Shown in pieces: positions 9,486 to 19,520 of a stretch of 62,248 nucleotides of DNA. The notes below the pieces were generated by a model. The model saw only the letters and a program-made list of their open reading frames with translations. It did not search any database and was not told where the DNA came from. The stretch covers positions 1 through 62,248 of the forward strand of contig JAGLHT010000012.1 of assembly GCA_023143455.1 (NCBI GenBank), written 5' to 3'. This DNA is from Desulfobacterales bacterium (GTDB taxonomy: Bacteria; Desulfobacterota; Desulfobacteria; Desulfobacterales; Desulfobacteraceae). A program made the translations under genes and the position numbers. The number at the start of each line of letters is the position of its first letter. Position 1 is the first letter of the stretch.

Positions 9486-10253
9486 TCAGTTAATGTACGT
9501 TCTTGCTCCAGCGTAATGCTTTTGATAATAGGAAGAATTAAGAGATTGAGAACGGACAGTTTTCCCTTTCCGTGGTGCGTGAATAAATCGAGAATTACCA
9601 GTGAAAATTCCTACGTGGGAAATTGCCTTGCCGCGGGTTTTAAAAAAAACAAGATCTCCCTTTTGCAAATCTTTTTTCAACACAAATATCCCTGCTTTAT
9701 ATTGCTCTCTTGATGTTCTTGGAAGCATGATTCCCGATTCACGATAGACAGAAGAAGTAAGCCCGCTACAATCAAATCCCGTTACAGAGTTTTCTCCCCC
9801 CCAGCTATATGGGACTCCAATATATTTGCCAGCTGTTTCAATAATTGTATTCCTAATTTTAGATGTTTGGGCATGCTTATTTTCATACTCTTCAGGCAGA
9901 ACTACAAAATAATCATCAATGACATTCATATCTTTCAATTGTTGTGCTTTTCTCTGAGCATTCTTTTTTGAAAAATAATTGCCAAATCTAACCTTGAAAA
10001 ACCCATCTTTATCTTTAAAGCTAAAGGCGTCAACATATTGATCAAGCTTTCTGCTATAAGCATCTGCATTTCTAAAACTCTGAAAAGCACCAACCTGTAT
10101 AGAGTATTCAACAAGTTTTACTTTTGTAAATCCATTATCGGTTTTTATATATTTTTTTTTAAAAGAAGGGGGTTGCAAGTGTAATCTTGATGTACAAGAA
10201 AAAAAATATGCGAGGCAAAATATGATCAATAATAACTTTAATATCTTCCACAT
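9486..10253 (-). CDS. SPOR-NlpC/P60 lipoprotein, peptidoglycan endopeptidase
   Basis: A 255-aa exported lipoprotein. The N-terminal signal ends in a lipobox-like YFFSC at Cys20. A SPOR domain (about 49-110, YSIQVGAFQSFRNADAYSRKL) binds denuded glycan. The NlpC/P60 cysteine peptidase domain (about 135-255) has the catalytic Cys in GFDCSGL, His in SHVGIF and a third residue in FIHAPR. It probably cleaves the D-Glu-mDAP peptide bond during wall remodelling, as Spr/MepS do. The 33-bp gap to the next gene suggests co-transcription with the kinase behind it. Confidence 0.9.
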   Translation of the reverse strand: MWKILKLLLIIFCLAYFFSCTSRLHLQPPSFKKKYIKTDNGFTKVKLVEYSIQVGAFQSFRNADAYSRKLDQYVDAFSFKDKDGFFKVRFGNYFSKKNAQRKAQQLKDMNVIDDYFVVLPEEYENKHAQTSKIRNTIIETAGKYIGVPYSWGGENSVTGFDCSGLTSSVYRESGIMLPRTSREQYKAGIFVLKKDLQKGDLVFFKTRGKAISHVGIFTGNSRFIHAPRKGKTVRSQSLNSSYYQKHYAGARTYIN

Positions 10254-10307
10254 AATTTATATTATACTTAACTCAATTTGAAAAACAAGGGCTTAAAGAC
10301 TTTGTGC

Positions 10308-11939
10308 TTACCTTGCTTTATCAAGGATTTTCTTAACTTCAAATGATAGATCAACCAGTTCATACGGCTTTTCCATATATTGGCTTACCCCCATCGCTTT
10401 TGCTGCTTTTTTGGTCATGGTTTCGCTGTATCCGGTGCATAAAATAATAGGCAAATTCGGCTTAATTTTTAAAACTTCAGCTATTAGCTTCTTGCCAGTC
10501 ATTCCTGGCATCGCCATGTCAGTAATCATAAGATCAATCCTAACTTTATTGATTTCGAAATATCCCAGCGCATCATCTCCTGACAAGGCTGTCATCACGG
10601 AATATCCTGCATTTGTCAGCATCTTTTGACCAAGGTTAACAATTACCTGCTCGTCATCAACAAAAAGTATATTACCCTCACCTTTGACAAGTTTTTTGTT
10701 GTTTGAAACTATTTTATCTTTTTTCAGTTTTCCATCATTAACTGGGAAATATAAATAAAAAATTGAGCCGTTTTCATTTTCACTTTCAACTTTGATATAC
10801 CCATTATGAGCTTTCACAATTCCCATGCAGGTAGCAAGTCCAAGACCTGTTCCTTTGCCATGTTTTTTAGTTGTAAAATATGGATCAAAAATTCTTGCCT
10901 TAACCCCGGGTTCCATGCCCTGACCGGTATCTGAAACCTTCAACTCTATATATGCTCCAGGTTCCATATCAAGAAATTTCTCCACAAACTCTGTATCTAG
11001 GTCAACATTATTAAGACCAACCTTAAGTGTCCCTGTATCATCTTTTTCCATTGCATGCATTGCATTTGTACAAAGGTTCATAACAATCTGGTGTATTTGG
11101 GTTGCATGCCCATTAATATTCTTTAAATTATCTCCAATCTCCACTTTGATTATAATATTTGAAGGAAAAGTAGATTTTATAAGTTTTAAAGCTTCTTTTA
11201 CAACTGCACCAATATTAAGAGACTCTGTCATAATTGTCTCTTTTTTTCTTGTTGCTGTTAAAATCTGCTTTACTAAATCTCTTGCCCGGTTTCCAGACTC
11301 ATGAATCAATTCAAATGCTTCTTTAACTTCATTTTTGTCATCTAAATCTAAGAGTGCAAGTTCAGCACTTCCTATAATTGATGTTAGAATATTATTAAAA
11401 TCATGAGTTATTCCACCAGCAAGAGTACCTATAGCTTCCATTCTTTGAGCCTGGCGCAATTCATCTTCAAGCATTTTCTGCTTGGTTATATCTCTTATAA
11501 AGGCAAGGCTTGCAGGCCTTTTCTCCCATTCAACAGCAACTGATTTTATTTCTACCCAAATAATACTTTTATCATTTCCTACTACTCTTATTCTATAATG
11601 CTCATCCCGCTGTTTTAAAAGTATATTATTTTCAAAATTTATCATGACATCATCAACATCATCAGGGTAAACATAATCAAAAAAATCTTTTGGTGCAGCT
11701 TTTCTATCCTCAATCTTTAACAGATCAAGCATTTCTTTATTAACAAACTTAACCTTATCATCCTGCACCACGACAACGCCGTCTCCGCCATTTTCAACAA
11801 GAAGTCTGTATTTTTTTTCACTTTGATCTATTTTATTATATTTTTTTAAAAGCTTTTGGTAATCAGGATCAAGACCAGAACCTGTATTGAATTCAATATC
11901 AGAATTGTAGAAAAAAAGCTTCTTTAGCCAATCAATCAT
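10308..11939 (-). CDS. Soluble hybrid histidine kinase (PAS-HisKA-HATPase-REC)
   Basis: A 543-aa cytoplasmic hybrid kinase with no convincing membrane segment. A PAS domain (about 40-155) is followed by HisKA with GGITHDFNN (His about 178), an HATPase with DTGQGM and GKGTGLGLA boxes, and a receiver with FVDDEQ and phosphoacceptor Asp in TDMAMP near 473. The kinase-receiver block is close in sequence to those of the two membrane kinases at 6711 and 14358, so they are paralogues. Its input is probably intracellular. Confidence 0.9.
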   Translation of the reverse strand: MIDWLKKLFFYNSDIEFNTGSGLDPDYQKLLKKYNKIDQSEKKYRLLVENGGDGVVVVQDDKVKFVNKEMLDLLKIEDRKAAPKDFFDYVYPDDVDDVMINFENNILLKQRDEHYRIRVVGNDKSIIWVEIKSVAVEWEKRPASLAFIRDITKQKMLEDELRQAQRMEAIGTLAGGITHDFNNILTSIIGSAELALLDLDDKNEVKEAFELIHESGNRARDLVKQILTATRKKETIMTESLNIGAVVKEALKLIKSTFPSNIIIKVEIGDNLKNINGHATQIHQIVMNLCTNAMHAMEKDDTGTLKVGLNNVDLDTEFVEKFLDMEPGAYIELKVSDTGQGMEPGVKARIFDPYFTTKKHGKGTGLGLATCMGIVKAHNGYIKVESENENGSIFYLYFPVNDGKLKKDKIVSNNKKLVKGEGNILFVDDEQVIVNLGQKMLTNAGYSVMTALSGDDALGYFEINKVRIDLMITDMAMPGMTGKKLIAEVLKIKPNLPIILCTGYSETMTKKAAKAMGVSQYMEKPYELVDLSFEVKKILDKAR

Positions 11940-12174
11940 AAAACACTTTAACCCTTAACTATTGTGTTAAAAAAATATGAGATTTCGCCTAGCTACTTTA
12001 ATTTTGATGGTTAAAGGATAATACCACATTTTTTTATCAAATTGGAATAATTTTTAAAAACATTGGGAAATAAATTAATTAATCCAATTGAAAAGCCCTG
12101 CGCCAATATTTTTTTATATTATTCAACGGCTGTAACCTTGATTTTATATGGGTTTAATGTTAGCTATTTTACCT

Positions 12175-13029
12175 ATGAAAACTATAAAAAAAATCTCTGT
12201 ACATGGTGGTCACAGCAAAGAATTTTGCCTTCATGCCAAAGATTTACTTGAGGATATAATAAAAAAATATATTAAAGAAGGATTTACCTGGGTTGGAATA
12301 TCAGAGCACTGTCCTCCAATCAATGACAATTTAAGATACCAAGATGAAAAAGATGCAGATATTTCAGCAGATCAGTTAAAAAATCAATTTAAAAATTATA
12401 TTTTGAAAATTAATAAGCTTAAGAAGAAATATGCATTAAAAATCAAAATATTCTCAGCCTTTGAAACCGAAGCATATGACGGATATATTGATTATATAAA
12501 TAAACTTATTCAAACTTATAAACCAGATTATATTGTTGGTTCTGTTCATCATATCAACAACATTTGTTTTGATTATTCAAAGCCACTGTATGAAGAAGCA
12601 ATTAGATCAGCAGGGGGTATAAACTCATTATATAAAAAATATTTTGACAAACAATATGAACTTATTACTCATTTAAGGCCCGCAGTTGTCGGGCATTTTG
12701 ATGTAATTCGAATCTTTGATACAGAGTATAAAAAAAGAATTGAAGAAAACGAAATCTGGGAAAAAATTGTCAGAAACCTCAAGGCGTGTAAAGAGAATGA
12801 CCTTATCTTAGATTTTAACACAAGGGCTTTAATGAAAAAAGCAATTGAACCTTATATTTCAAAGTCAATTCTAAAAAAAGCAAAAGAACTCAATATTAAA
12901 GTTGTTCCCGGTGATGATTCCCACGGTACAATGGATATTGGTACTGATATTAAAACAGGAATAAAAATATTAAGCCAAGCAGGTTTTAATACTGACTGGC
13001 CTGAACCTAAAATTTACACATATACTTAA
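12175..13029 (+). CDS. PHP-family histidinol-phosphatase-like phosphoesterase
   Basis: Polymerase-and-histidinol-phosphatase (PHP) domain protein, about 284 aa. Metal-binding motifs run in order: SVHGGHS near the start, GISEHCPP about residue 40, FETEAYDGY about 94, VGSVHHIN about 122, VGHFDVIR about 173 and PGDDSHG near 244. The pattern fits HisK-type histidinol-phosphate phosphatase, but a general phosphoesterase role cannot be excluded since no his genes are nearby. I chose ATG 12175 (MKTIKK) because homologues begin right before the first metal motif; an upstream ATG at 12148 is possible, and neither has a clear Shine-Dalgarno. Confidence 0.78.
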   Translation: MKTIKKISVHGGHSKEFCLHAKDLLEDIIKKYIKEGFTWVGISEHCPPINDNLRYQDEKDADISADQLKNQFKNYILKINKLKKKYALKIKIFSAFETEAYDGYIDYINKLIQTYKPDYIVGSVHHINNICFDYSKPLYEEAIRSAGGINSLYKKYFDKQYELITHLRPAVVGHFDVIRIFDTEYKKRIEENEIWEKIVRNLKACKENDLILDFNTRALMKKAIEPYISKSILKKAKELNIKVVPGDDSHGTMDIGTDIKTGIKILSQAGFNTDWPEPKIYTYT

Positions 13030-13040
13030 AGAGCAAACAT

Positions 13041-13484
13041 ATGAAAGCTGTAGTACAAAGAGTATCAAAGGCCAATGTAAAGGTTGAAGGAGCAATTATT
13101 GGTGATATTATGACAGGTCTTGTTGTACTTTTAGGCATTGGACATAACGACAAAGAAAAAGACGCTGATTTTCTTGCAGATAAAATAGTTAACTTGAGAA
13201 TATTTGAAGATAATAATGGAAAAATGAACGAATCTCTCATGGACGTAAAAGGCGACATGCTGGTAATTTCTCAGTTCACATTGATGGGAGATTGTAGCAA
13301 AGGCAGAAGACCCTCTTTTGTGAAAGCCGCCTCCCCGGACATGGCAAACAACCTTTATCAATATTTTATTTCTCAAACAAAAGCAAAAGGCGTTAAAACC
13401 GAAACTGGAAAATTTCAGGCCCTCATGGATGTATCTCTTATAAATAATGGACCTGTAACTATCCTGCTTGATACAGAAACTTAA
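13041..13484 (+). CDS. dtd: D-aminoacyl-tRNA deacylase
   Basis: A 147-aa DTD, the chiral proofreading enzyme that removes D-amino acids and glycine from mis-charged tRNAs. The two signature motifs that build the active site across the dimer are intact: SQFTL (about residues 78-82) and NNGPVT (about 137-142), with the conserved start MKAVVQRV. It begins 11 bp after the PHP gene and is followed closely by the TrmJ-like gene. Confidence 0.96.
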   Translation: MKAVVQRVSKANVKVEGAIIGDIMTGLVVLLGIGHNDKEKDADFLADKIVNLRIFEDNNGKMNESLMDVKGDMLVISQFTLMGDCSKGRRPSFVKAASPDMANNLYQYFISQTKAKGVKTETGKFQALMDVSLINNGPVTILLDTET

Positions 13485-13500
13485 TACTGCCAAAATAATT

Positions 13501-14250
13501 ATGAATTTTGAAAATATCTCAATCATATTAGTTGAACCCCAAGGTCCAATAAATATTGGTGCATGTTGCAGAGTAATGCAAAACTTTGGATTCAACGATT
13601 TAAGGCTTGTAAATCCCTGCCTTGAGTATAAATCAAAAGATGCAAGAAAGATGGCATTGCATGCTAAAAATATGCTTAAAACAGCAAAACTTTATGAAAC
13701 TCTAAAATCAGCCCTTGAAGATTGCAATATTGCCTTTGGAACTACAAGGCGTTCAGGAAAATATAGAAGTAATTTTATTACACCGGGCATCACTGCTAAA
13801 AAAATTCAAAGCTATGATGACAATACAAAAATCGCGCTTGTTTTTGGCAGAGAAGACACTGGACTTACAACAGATGAGCTTAAAATCTGCCATAAATTTG
13901 TAACAATACCAACCAATGATTCATTTGCCTCAATGAACCTTTCCCATGCTATTGGAATATTTCTTTACGAAATAAACAATGTAAGCAATACCACAAATAA
14001 TTCTGAAGCACCAAAACCAATAGATGGCCAGGATCTCGCAAATGGTAAAGAGCTTGAACAAATGTATGCTCACATGCGAAAGACCTTAATTAGAATTGAA
14101 TACCTTGATCCACAAAACCCAGATCACCTTTTAAAAAGCTATCGGAAAATATTTGGCAAAGCAGAACTCACAAGCCGTGATGTAAGGATAATTCGTGGCC
14201 TTATAAGCAAAATCGACTGGATAGAATCTCTTAAAGGCAATAGTAGATAA
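13501..14250 (+). CDS. trmJ: TrmJ-like tRNA 2'-O-methyltransferase (SPOUT/TrmH family)
   Basis: SPOUT-fold RNA methyltransferase, 249 aa. The order VEPQGPINIGACCRVMQNFG (residues 9-28), then FGTTRRSG, LVFGREDTGLT and the knotted C-terminal motif FASMNLSHAIGI match the TrmJ subgroup, which methylates the ribose of position 32 in tRNA. A C-terminal helical extension is also typical of TrmJ. The start at ATG 13501 fits homologues; an upstream in-frame start at 13468 would overlap dtd. The exact tRNA targets are inferred from family. Confidence 0.85.
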   Translation: MNFENISIILVEPQGPINIGACCRVMQNFGFNDLRLVNPCLEYKSKDARKMALHAKNMLKTAKLYETLKSALEDCNIAFGTTRRSGKYRSNFITPGITAKKIQSYDDNTKIALVFGREDTGLTTDELKICHKFVTIPTNDSFASMNLSHAIGIFLYEINNVSNTTNNSEAPKPIDGQDLANGKELEQMYAHMRKTLIRIEYLDPQNPDHLLKSYRKIFGKAELTSRDVRIIRGLISKIDWIESLKGNSR

Positions 14251-14357
14251 AAAGATTATTAAATATTGATCTTAATTCGTAAATACGATATATTGATTAA
14301 AGCTTTCATAAGTTATGACACTAATACTAATTTTATTAATACTGCCCATTAACAATT

Positions 14358-17198
14358 ATGTCTAATAATAGTATTCAGGCAAAATTTTTAAGGAATATGA
14401 TTTTGATAGCCGTAGCATCCATAGTGCTGTGGAGTTTACTATGGATACAAAGCGAATATTCGGACTTTAAGGCTGAATCACAATTGTTGCGATCAAAACA
14501 TATCAAGTCCCAAAAAGCATTAATTAAAAAAGAAACAACTAATCTCATAAAACATATAAAAGTACTAAAAGCCAAAGCTGAAAATGAACTTAAGTATAAA
14601 ATGAAAGAACGTGTTTACACGGCTCATAAAATAGCTTCAAATATATATAAAGAGAATATTGAATCAAAAACTCCTTATGAAATTGAAAAAATGATTAAAG
14701 ATGCCCTGCGACCTATAAGATTTGATAATGGGCACGGATACTATTTTGCAGTTTCAATGGAAGGAGTTGAAATCCTTTATCCTATAAAACCTGAATTTGA
14801 AGGGAAAAACCTTATTAACCTGAAAGATTCAAAAGGTAATTTTGTAATTCAGGACGAAATTTATATTGTTAAAGAATATAATGAGGGCTTTGTAACACAT
14901 TATTGGATAAAACCTGAAACCGACCCTGACAAATTATTCCCCAAAACATCTTTTGTAAAGCATTTCAAACCTTTAAACTTGTATATTGGTACAGGCTCCT
15001 ATCTTGATGAAGCTAAAAACCAAATTCAACAACAATTACTTGCCCGCCTTGCCGTCAATCAATTTGGTGCAGATGGATATTTTTTTGGAACCACATATAA
15101 AGGGGATTCGCTTTTTTCAAATGGTGAGGTTACTCTGGATCAAGACAATATTTGGAATCTAACAGATCCAAATGGAGTAAAATTTACCCAGGAGCAACGA
15201 AAAGCTGTTGAGAATCCAAATGGAGGGTTTGTTTATTATTCCTGGAGGAAACTGAAAGATTCTAATCCATCACCCAAAGTCTCCTTTATGCTTGGAATAC
15301 CTGAATGGGAGTGGATGATTGGAGCGGGTGTCTATCTTGATAACATTGAAAAATCAATCTTTGACAATAAAGCTCTAATGGAATCACATCTAAAGAAACG
15401 AATTATTCGAAGTATCTTTGTTCTTATTGTATTACTGACTTTAATCTGGTTCTGGTCCAAACGCATCTTGAAACAGGTTCAAAAATCAATAAATGTTTTC
15501 TCCTCTTTTTTAAAAAAAGCAAGTACTGATTCTATAACCATTGATCCAGACCGTCTTGAGTTACAAGAATTTAAAGAAATTGCAATCTTGACCAATGAAA
15601 TGCTTACAAACAGGATACAGGCTGAAGAAGCCATGCAGGAAAGCGAGGAAAAATTTCGTGGGATGTATGAATTTACTCAAATTGGTATAGCAAGAGTCTC
15701 TTTAAATTCCAAAATAATCCAGGCAAATAATGCATATTGTAATATACTTGGATATTCTGAAAAAGAACTTATAGAAAAAACGATAAAAGATATTACTTAT
15801 CCTGACGATATTCAAGAAAACATTGAGTTGCAGGCAAAGCTTCAGCATGGAAAAATTGATTTTTACCAGATGGAAAAACGATTTATCCATAAAAATGGAA
15901 ACACTGTCCATGGCATGCTGAGTGGTACCCTTATCAGGGATAAACACAAAAACCCACATTATTTTCTTGAAAATGTAATTGATATTACCCCTATAAAAGA
16001 AGCTAAAGAAAATAAAAAAGAGCTTGAAGTAAGACTTCAACATGCCCAAAAAATGGAGGCAATAGGTTCTCTTGCAGGAGGCATTGCCCATGATTTCAAT
16101 AATGTTCTGTTTTCAATTATTGGCTTTACTGAATTAACTATAGTTGATATGCCTGAAGATAACAAAGACAAATCTAACCTTAATCAGGTTTTAATAGCTG
16201 CAAACAGGGCAAAAGAGATGGTACAGCAGATCCTTGCTTTTAGTCGACAAACTGAAACTGAAAAAAAACCTGTTAATATTCAATCTATTATAAAAGAAGT
16301 AGTAAAACTATTAAAATCCTCAATACCATCAACCATTGAAATTAAAGTAAATATTGATAAAAATTGCAAGCCTGCTTTTGCTGACCCGGGACAGATTCAC
16401 CAGGTAATCATGAATCTTGCCACCAATGCTTCCTATGCCATGAAAGAAAGAGGCGGGGTCATGGAGTTTGCCCTTAAACAGAAAGAAATTATTTCTGAGG
16501 ATTTATCAATATACCCTAATCTTCATACAGGAACATATATCAAACTCACAGTAACGGATACTGGACAGGGTATTGAAAATAAAATTATGGGAAAAATTTT
16601 CAACCCTTATTTTACTACCAAAAAAGTGGGTGAAGGTACTGGCATGGGACTTTCAGTGGTGCATGGGATTATTTCAGACCATGAAGGAGATATTATTGCT
16701 GAAAGTCAGCCTGAAAAAGGAGCTTCCTTCCATATCTTTCTGCCGATTATTGAGAAAACTTTAAGTACTAATCAAGACAATGAACAAAATATTACGTCAT
16801 CTGCACAAATCCCTACTGGTACAGAAAACATTTTGTTTATTGATGATGAAAAACAAATTGCTATCATGACAAAACAATTTTTAGAACGCCTTGGATATAA
16901 TGTCACATCACATACTGACAGCCAAAAAGCTTTAAATGCTTTTAAAAAAGAACCTGATAAATTTGATATTGTTATTACAGACATGACCATGCCAATCATG
17001 ACTGGCACTGAACTTGCGACAAAACTTTTTAAAATTAAACCCGATGTTAAAATTATTCTCTGTTCCGGGTATAGTGAATTAATTGATAAAAAAACAGCCC
17101 AATCTATGGGTATTAAAGAATATATAACAAAACCTATAACTCAAAAGAAAATTGCCGAGACAATCAGAACAGTGCTTAAAGAGGAGGAGGAATTATAA
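14358..17198 (+). CDS. Membrane hybrid sensor histidine kinase (Cache-PAS-HisKA-HATPase-REC)
   Basis: A 946-aa sensor. TM1 lies at about residues 12-28, then a helical stalk and two Cache modules (GHGYYFAVSM near 128 and GADGYFFGTT near 237, each ending in an IGTGSYLDEA or IGAGVYLDNI strand). TM2 is near 350-370. A PAS domain (about 430-550), HisKA with GGIAHDFNN (His about 577), HATPase (DTGQGI, GEGTGMGLS) and a receiver with IDDEK and Asp in TDMTMP near 874 follow. Its stop codon overlaps the ATG of the next receiver protein by one base, so the two are coupled and probably form a phosphorelay. Confidence 0.92.
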   Translation: MSNNSIQAKFLRNMILIAVASIVLWSLLWIQSEYSDFKAESQLLRSKHIKSQKALIKKETTNLIKHIKVLKAKAENELKYKMKERVYTAHKIASNIYKENIESKTPYEIEKMIKDALRPIRFDNGHGYYFAVSMEGVEILYPIKPEFEGKNLINLKDSKGNFVIQDEIYIVKEYNEGFVTHYWIKPETDPDKLFPKTSFVKHFKPLNLYIGTGSYLDEAKNQIQQQLLARLAVNQFGADGYFFGTTYKGDSLFSNGEVTLDQDNIWNLTDPNGVKFTQEQRKAVENPNGGFVYYSWRKLKDSNPSPKVSFMLGIPEWEWMIGAGVYLDNIEKSIFDNKALMESHLKKRIIRSIFVLIVLLTLIWFWSKRILKQVQKSINVFSSFLKKASTDSITIDPDRLELQEFKEIAILTNEMLTNRIQAEEAMQESEEKFRGMYEFTQIGIARVSLNSKIIQANNAYCNILGYSEKELIEKTIKDITYPDDIQENIELQAKLQHGKIDFYQMEKRFIHKNGNTVHGMLSGTLIRDKHKNPHYFLENVIDITPIKEAKENKKELEVRLQHAQKMEAIGSLAGGIAHDFNNVLFSIIGFTELTIVDMPEDNKDKSNLNQVLIAANRAKEMVQQILAFSRQTETEKKPVNIQSIIKEVVKLLKSSIPSTIEIKVNIDKNCKPAFADPGQIHQVIMNLATNASYAMKERGGVMEFALKQKEIISEDLSIYPNLHTGTYIKLTVTDTGQGIENKIMGKIFNPYFTTKKVGEGTGMGLSVVHGIISDHEGDIIAESQPEKGASFHIFLPIIEKTLSTNQDNEQNITSSAQIPTGTENILFIDDEKQIAIMTKQFLERLGYNVTSHTDSQKALNAFKKEPDKFDIVITDMTMPIMTGTELATKLFKIKPDVKIILCSGYSELIDKKTAQSMGIKEYITKPITQKKIAETIRTVLKEEEEL

Positions 17199-17563
17199 TG
17201 GCTCGTGTTTTAATTATAGATGATGAAGAAAACATATTGAAAATGCTTAGTATGGCTCTTGAACGCGAAGGGCATAAAGTAACTACTGCTTCTAATGGTA
17301 AAGAAGGAATAAAACTGTACAAAGAAACCCTTGCTGACGTAATTATCACGGATATAGTTATGCCTGAAATGGAGGGATTAGAAGCCATTAAAAAGCTACG
17401 CAATGAATTTAAAGATATAAAAATAATTGCTTTGTCTGGTGGCGGATTTGTCAATCCTAAAGAATACCTGAAATTAGCAAAACATTTTGGTGCACAATAC
17501 ACTTTTACCAAACCTGCTAACTTAAAAGAACTCTTAAGCGCTATAGAAGAACTTACAAAATAA
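17198..17563 (+). CDS. Stand-alone receiver (CheY-like) response regulator
   Basis: A 121-aa receiver domain with no output domain. The acidic pocket is IIDDEE at the N-terminus, the phosphoacceptor Asp is in TDIVMP (about residue 52), the switch residue lies in IALSGG, and Lys is in FTKPAN. A strong GAGGAGG ribosome site lies in the end of the upstream kinase gene, and start and stop share a base (TAATG). It is the likely partner of the 14358 kinase. Confidence 0.93.
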   Translation: MARVLIIDDEENILKMLSMALEREGHKVTTASNGKEGIKLYKETLADVIITDIVMPEMEGLEAIKKLRNEFKDIKIIALSGGGFVNPKEYLKLAKHFGAQYTFTKPANLKELLSAIEELTK

Positions 17564-17620
17564 CTCATAAGCTTTGTATTTTTTTTATAGACCAACTCTT
17601 AGGCTCGAGAACATAATAAA

Positions 17621-17742
17621 TTGGACAAAAATTGCGAAAGATTTTGGTTCATCTGCAAGGCGCATTAAAGGCTTAATACTATACGTATTCGACCTTTGGT
17701 GCAAAGCAGCAGATGGGCCAAAAGACAAGTAATTTCGTTCAA
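17621..17742. repeat. Imperfect long inverted repeat (REP-like)
   Basis: In the 330-bp gap before prfC, the sequence from TTGGACAAAAATTGCGAAAG to CTTTCGTTCAA-like DNA folds back on itself. The arms share TTTTGG..CATCTGC with its complement GCAGATG..CCAAAA, and then GCGCATTAAAGGC-like with GACCTTTGGTGC-like pairs, around the apex ACTATACGTATT. Pairing is interrupted, so this is a degenerate palindrome. It resembles dispersed REP-type hairpins; other copies outside the window would be needed to prove that. The rest of this gap shows no gene. Confidence 0.5.
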
Positions 17743-17893
17743 TTTATTTACTTTTCGATCCTTAGCTCTCAAAATTTGTTAATTTTTGTATTTTATTGCA
17801 TATTTTTCCACAGCATGATAATTATCCTAGTTTTTTAATCGCATTTTGGAATAATCTCTTTATATGAACAAAGGTTACAAATAAAAAGGCTAA

Positions 17894-19504
17894 ATGGAAG
17901 CAACAACATCAAATATAGTATCTGAACTTGCCAATAATATTAAAATCAGACGGACATTTGCAATAATAAGCCATCCTGATGCCGGAAAAACAACACTCAC
18001 GGAAAAGCTTCTTTTGTTCGGAGGAGTAATTCAAGAGGCAGGTGCTGTAAAGTCAAGGAAAACAGCAAAAAAAGCCACAAGCGATTTTCTATCTATTGAA
18101 CAACAAAGAGGAATCAGTGTTTCCTCTTCTGTAATGAAATTTAATTATAAAAACTATGAAATCAATCTTCTTGATACTCCAGGGCATCAGGACTTTTCTG
18201 AAGATACATACAGGGTTCTTACAGCAGTAGATTGTGCTGTAATGATAATAGATAATGCAAAGGGAGTTGAACCCCAGACAAGAAAACTCATGGAAGTCTG
18301 CAGAATGAGAAATACTCCCATAATCACATTTATCAACAAGCTTGACAGAGAGGGATTAGAACCTCTTGAAATCTTTGCAGATATAGAAGACAAACTCCAG
18401 ATCGAATGTACACCTTTTACATGGCCAATAGGAATGGGGAAAAATTTCAAAGGTGTTTATAGCTTTAAATCAAGGGAATTGGGACTTTTTACACCAGGTT
18501 ACACTCCAAAAAGCAAAGATGGCATCATTATTAATGACCTTTCGGATACAAGACTTGATGAAGCGATCGGAAACAATCGAGCTTCTGACTTAAGAGATGA
18601 TGTAGAGCTTATCGAAGGCGCAGCAGATCCGTTTGAACTCGATTTATTCCTCAATGGCACACAAACACCTGTATTTTTTGGAAGCGCCATAAATAATTTT
18701 GGTGTTAGAGAAATGCTTGATTCCTTTGTTAAAATAGCTCCTGCTCCAGGCAAAAGACCTACTGAATCAAGAGATGTTGACCCTCATGAACAAAGCTTTT
18801 CAGGATTCACTTTTAAAATTCAAGCTAATATGGACCCAGAACACCGTGATAGAATTGCATTTTTTAGAATTTGTTCCGGGAAATTTTCAAAAGGGATGAA
18901 AGTTAGACACCACAGACTTGGCAAAGATATAAAAATTGCCAATGCAACATTTTTTTTAGCCCGGGAGAGAAGCAATATTGAAGAGGCATACCCGGGAGAT
19001 ATCATTGGTATTCATAATCATGGAACTATCAAAATTGGAGACACATTCAGTGAAAAAGAACCCTTAAAATTTTTAGGGATTCCTAATTTTGCCCCTGAGC
19101 AATTTAAAAGAGTTCTTTTAAAAGACCCAATGAAAGGAAAAGCACTTCAAAAAGGGTTGATTCAGTTATCTGAAGAAGGAACCATTCAGGTATTTAGACC
19201 ATTGATTAACAATGATTACATCTTAGGAGCAGTTGGAGTGCTCCAATTTGATGTTACAATAGAAAGATTAAAAGCAGAATATAATGTCAAGGCGGCCTAT
19301 GAGCAGGTTGACCTTTCTGTTGCCAGATGGATTACCTGCGACAATGAAGCCATGTTAAAAAAATTTAAAAATGCTAACGAATCCAATCTTGCAATCGATT
19401 CTGAAGGGTGGCTTGCATTTTTAACAACAAGTGAATTCCAGCTTGGCTTTACAACGGATGAATGGCCTGAAATCAATTTTCACAAATCAAGAGAGCATAA
19501 TTAG
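17894..19504 (+). CDS. prfC: Peptide chain release factor 3
   Basis: Translational GTPase RF3, which recycles RF1/RF2 from the ribosome after termination. G1 is HPDAGKTT (about residues 27-34), switch II has [11 protein letters not shown], and G4 is NKLD. RF3-specific text includes [19 protein letters not shown] and [11 protein letters not shown]. The length of 536 aa is normal. A 330-bp gap with a palindrome precedes it, so it starts a new unit that continues into the oxidoreductase 16 bp downstream. Confidence 0.95.
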   Translation: MEATTSNIVSELANNIKIRRTFAIISHPDAGKTTLTEKLLLFGGVIQEAGAVKSRKTAKKATSDFLSIEQQRGISVSSSVMKFNYKNYEINLLDTPGHQDFSEDTYRVLTAVDCAVMIIDNAKGVEPQTRKLMEVCRMRNTPIITFINKLDREGLEPLEIFADIEDKLQIECTPFTWPIGMGKNFKGVYSFKSRELGLFTPGYTPKSKDGIIINDLSDTRLDEAIGNNRASDLRDDVELIEGAADPFELDLFLNGTQTPVFFGSAINNFGVREMLDSFVKIAPAPGKRPTESRDVDPHEQSFSGFTFKIQANMDPEHRDRIAFFRICSGKFSKGMKVRHHRLGKDIKIANATFFLARERSNIEEAYPGDIIGIHNHGTIKIGDTFSEKEPLKFLGIPNFAPEQFKRVLLKDPMKGKALQKGLIQLSEEGTIQVFRPLINNDYILGAVGVLQFDVTIERLKAEYNVKAAYEQVDLSVARWITCDNEAMLKKFKNANESNLAIDSEGWLAFLTTSEFQLGFTTDEWPEINFHKSREHN

Positions 19505-19520
19505 AAAAATTAATAAAAAA

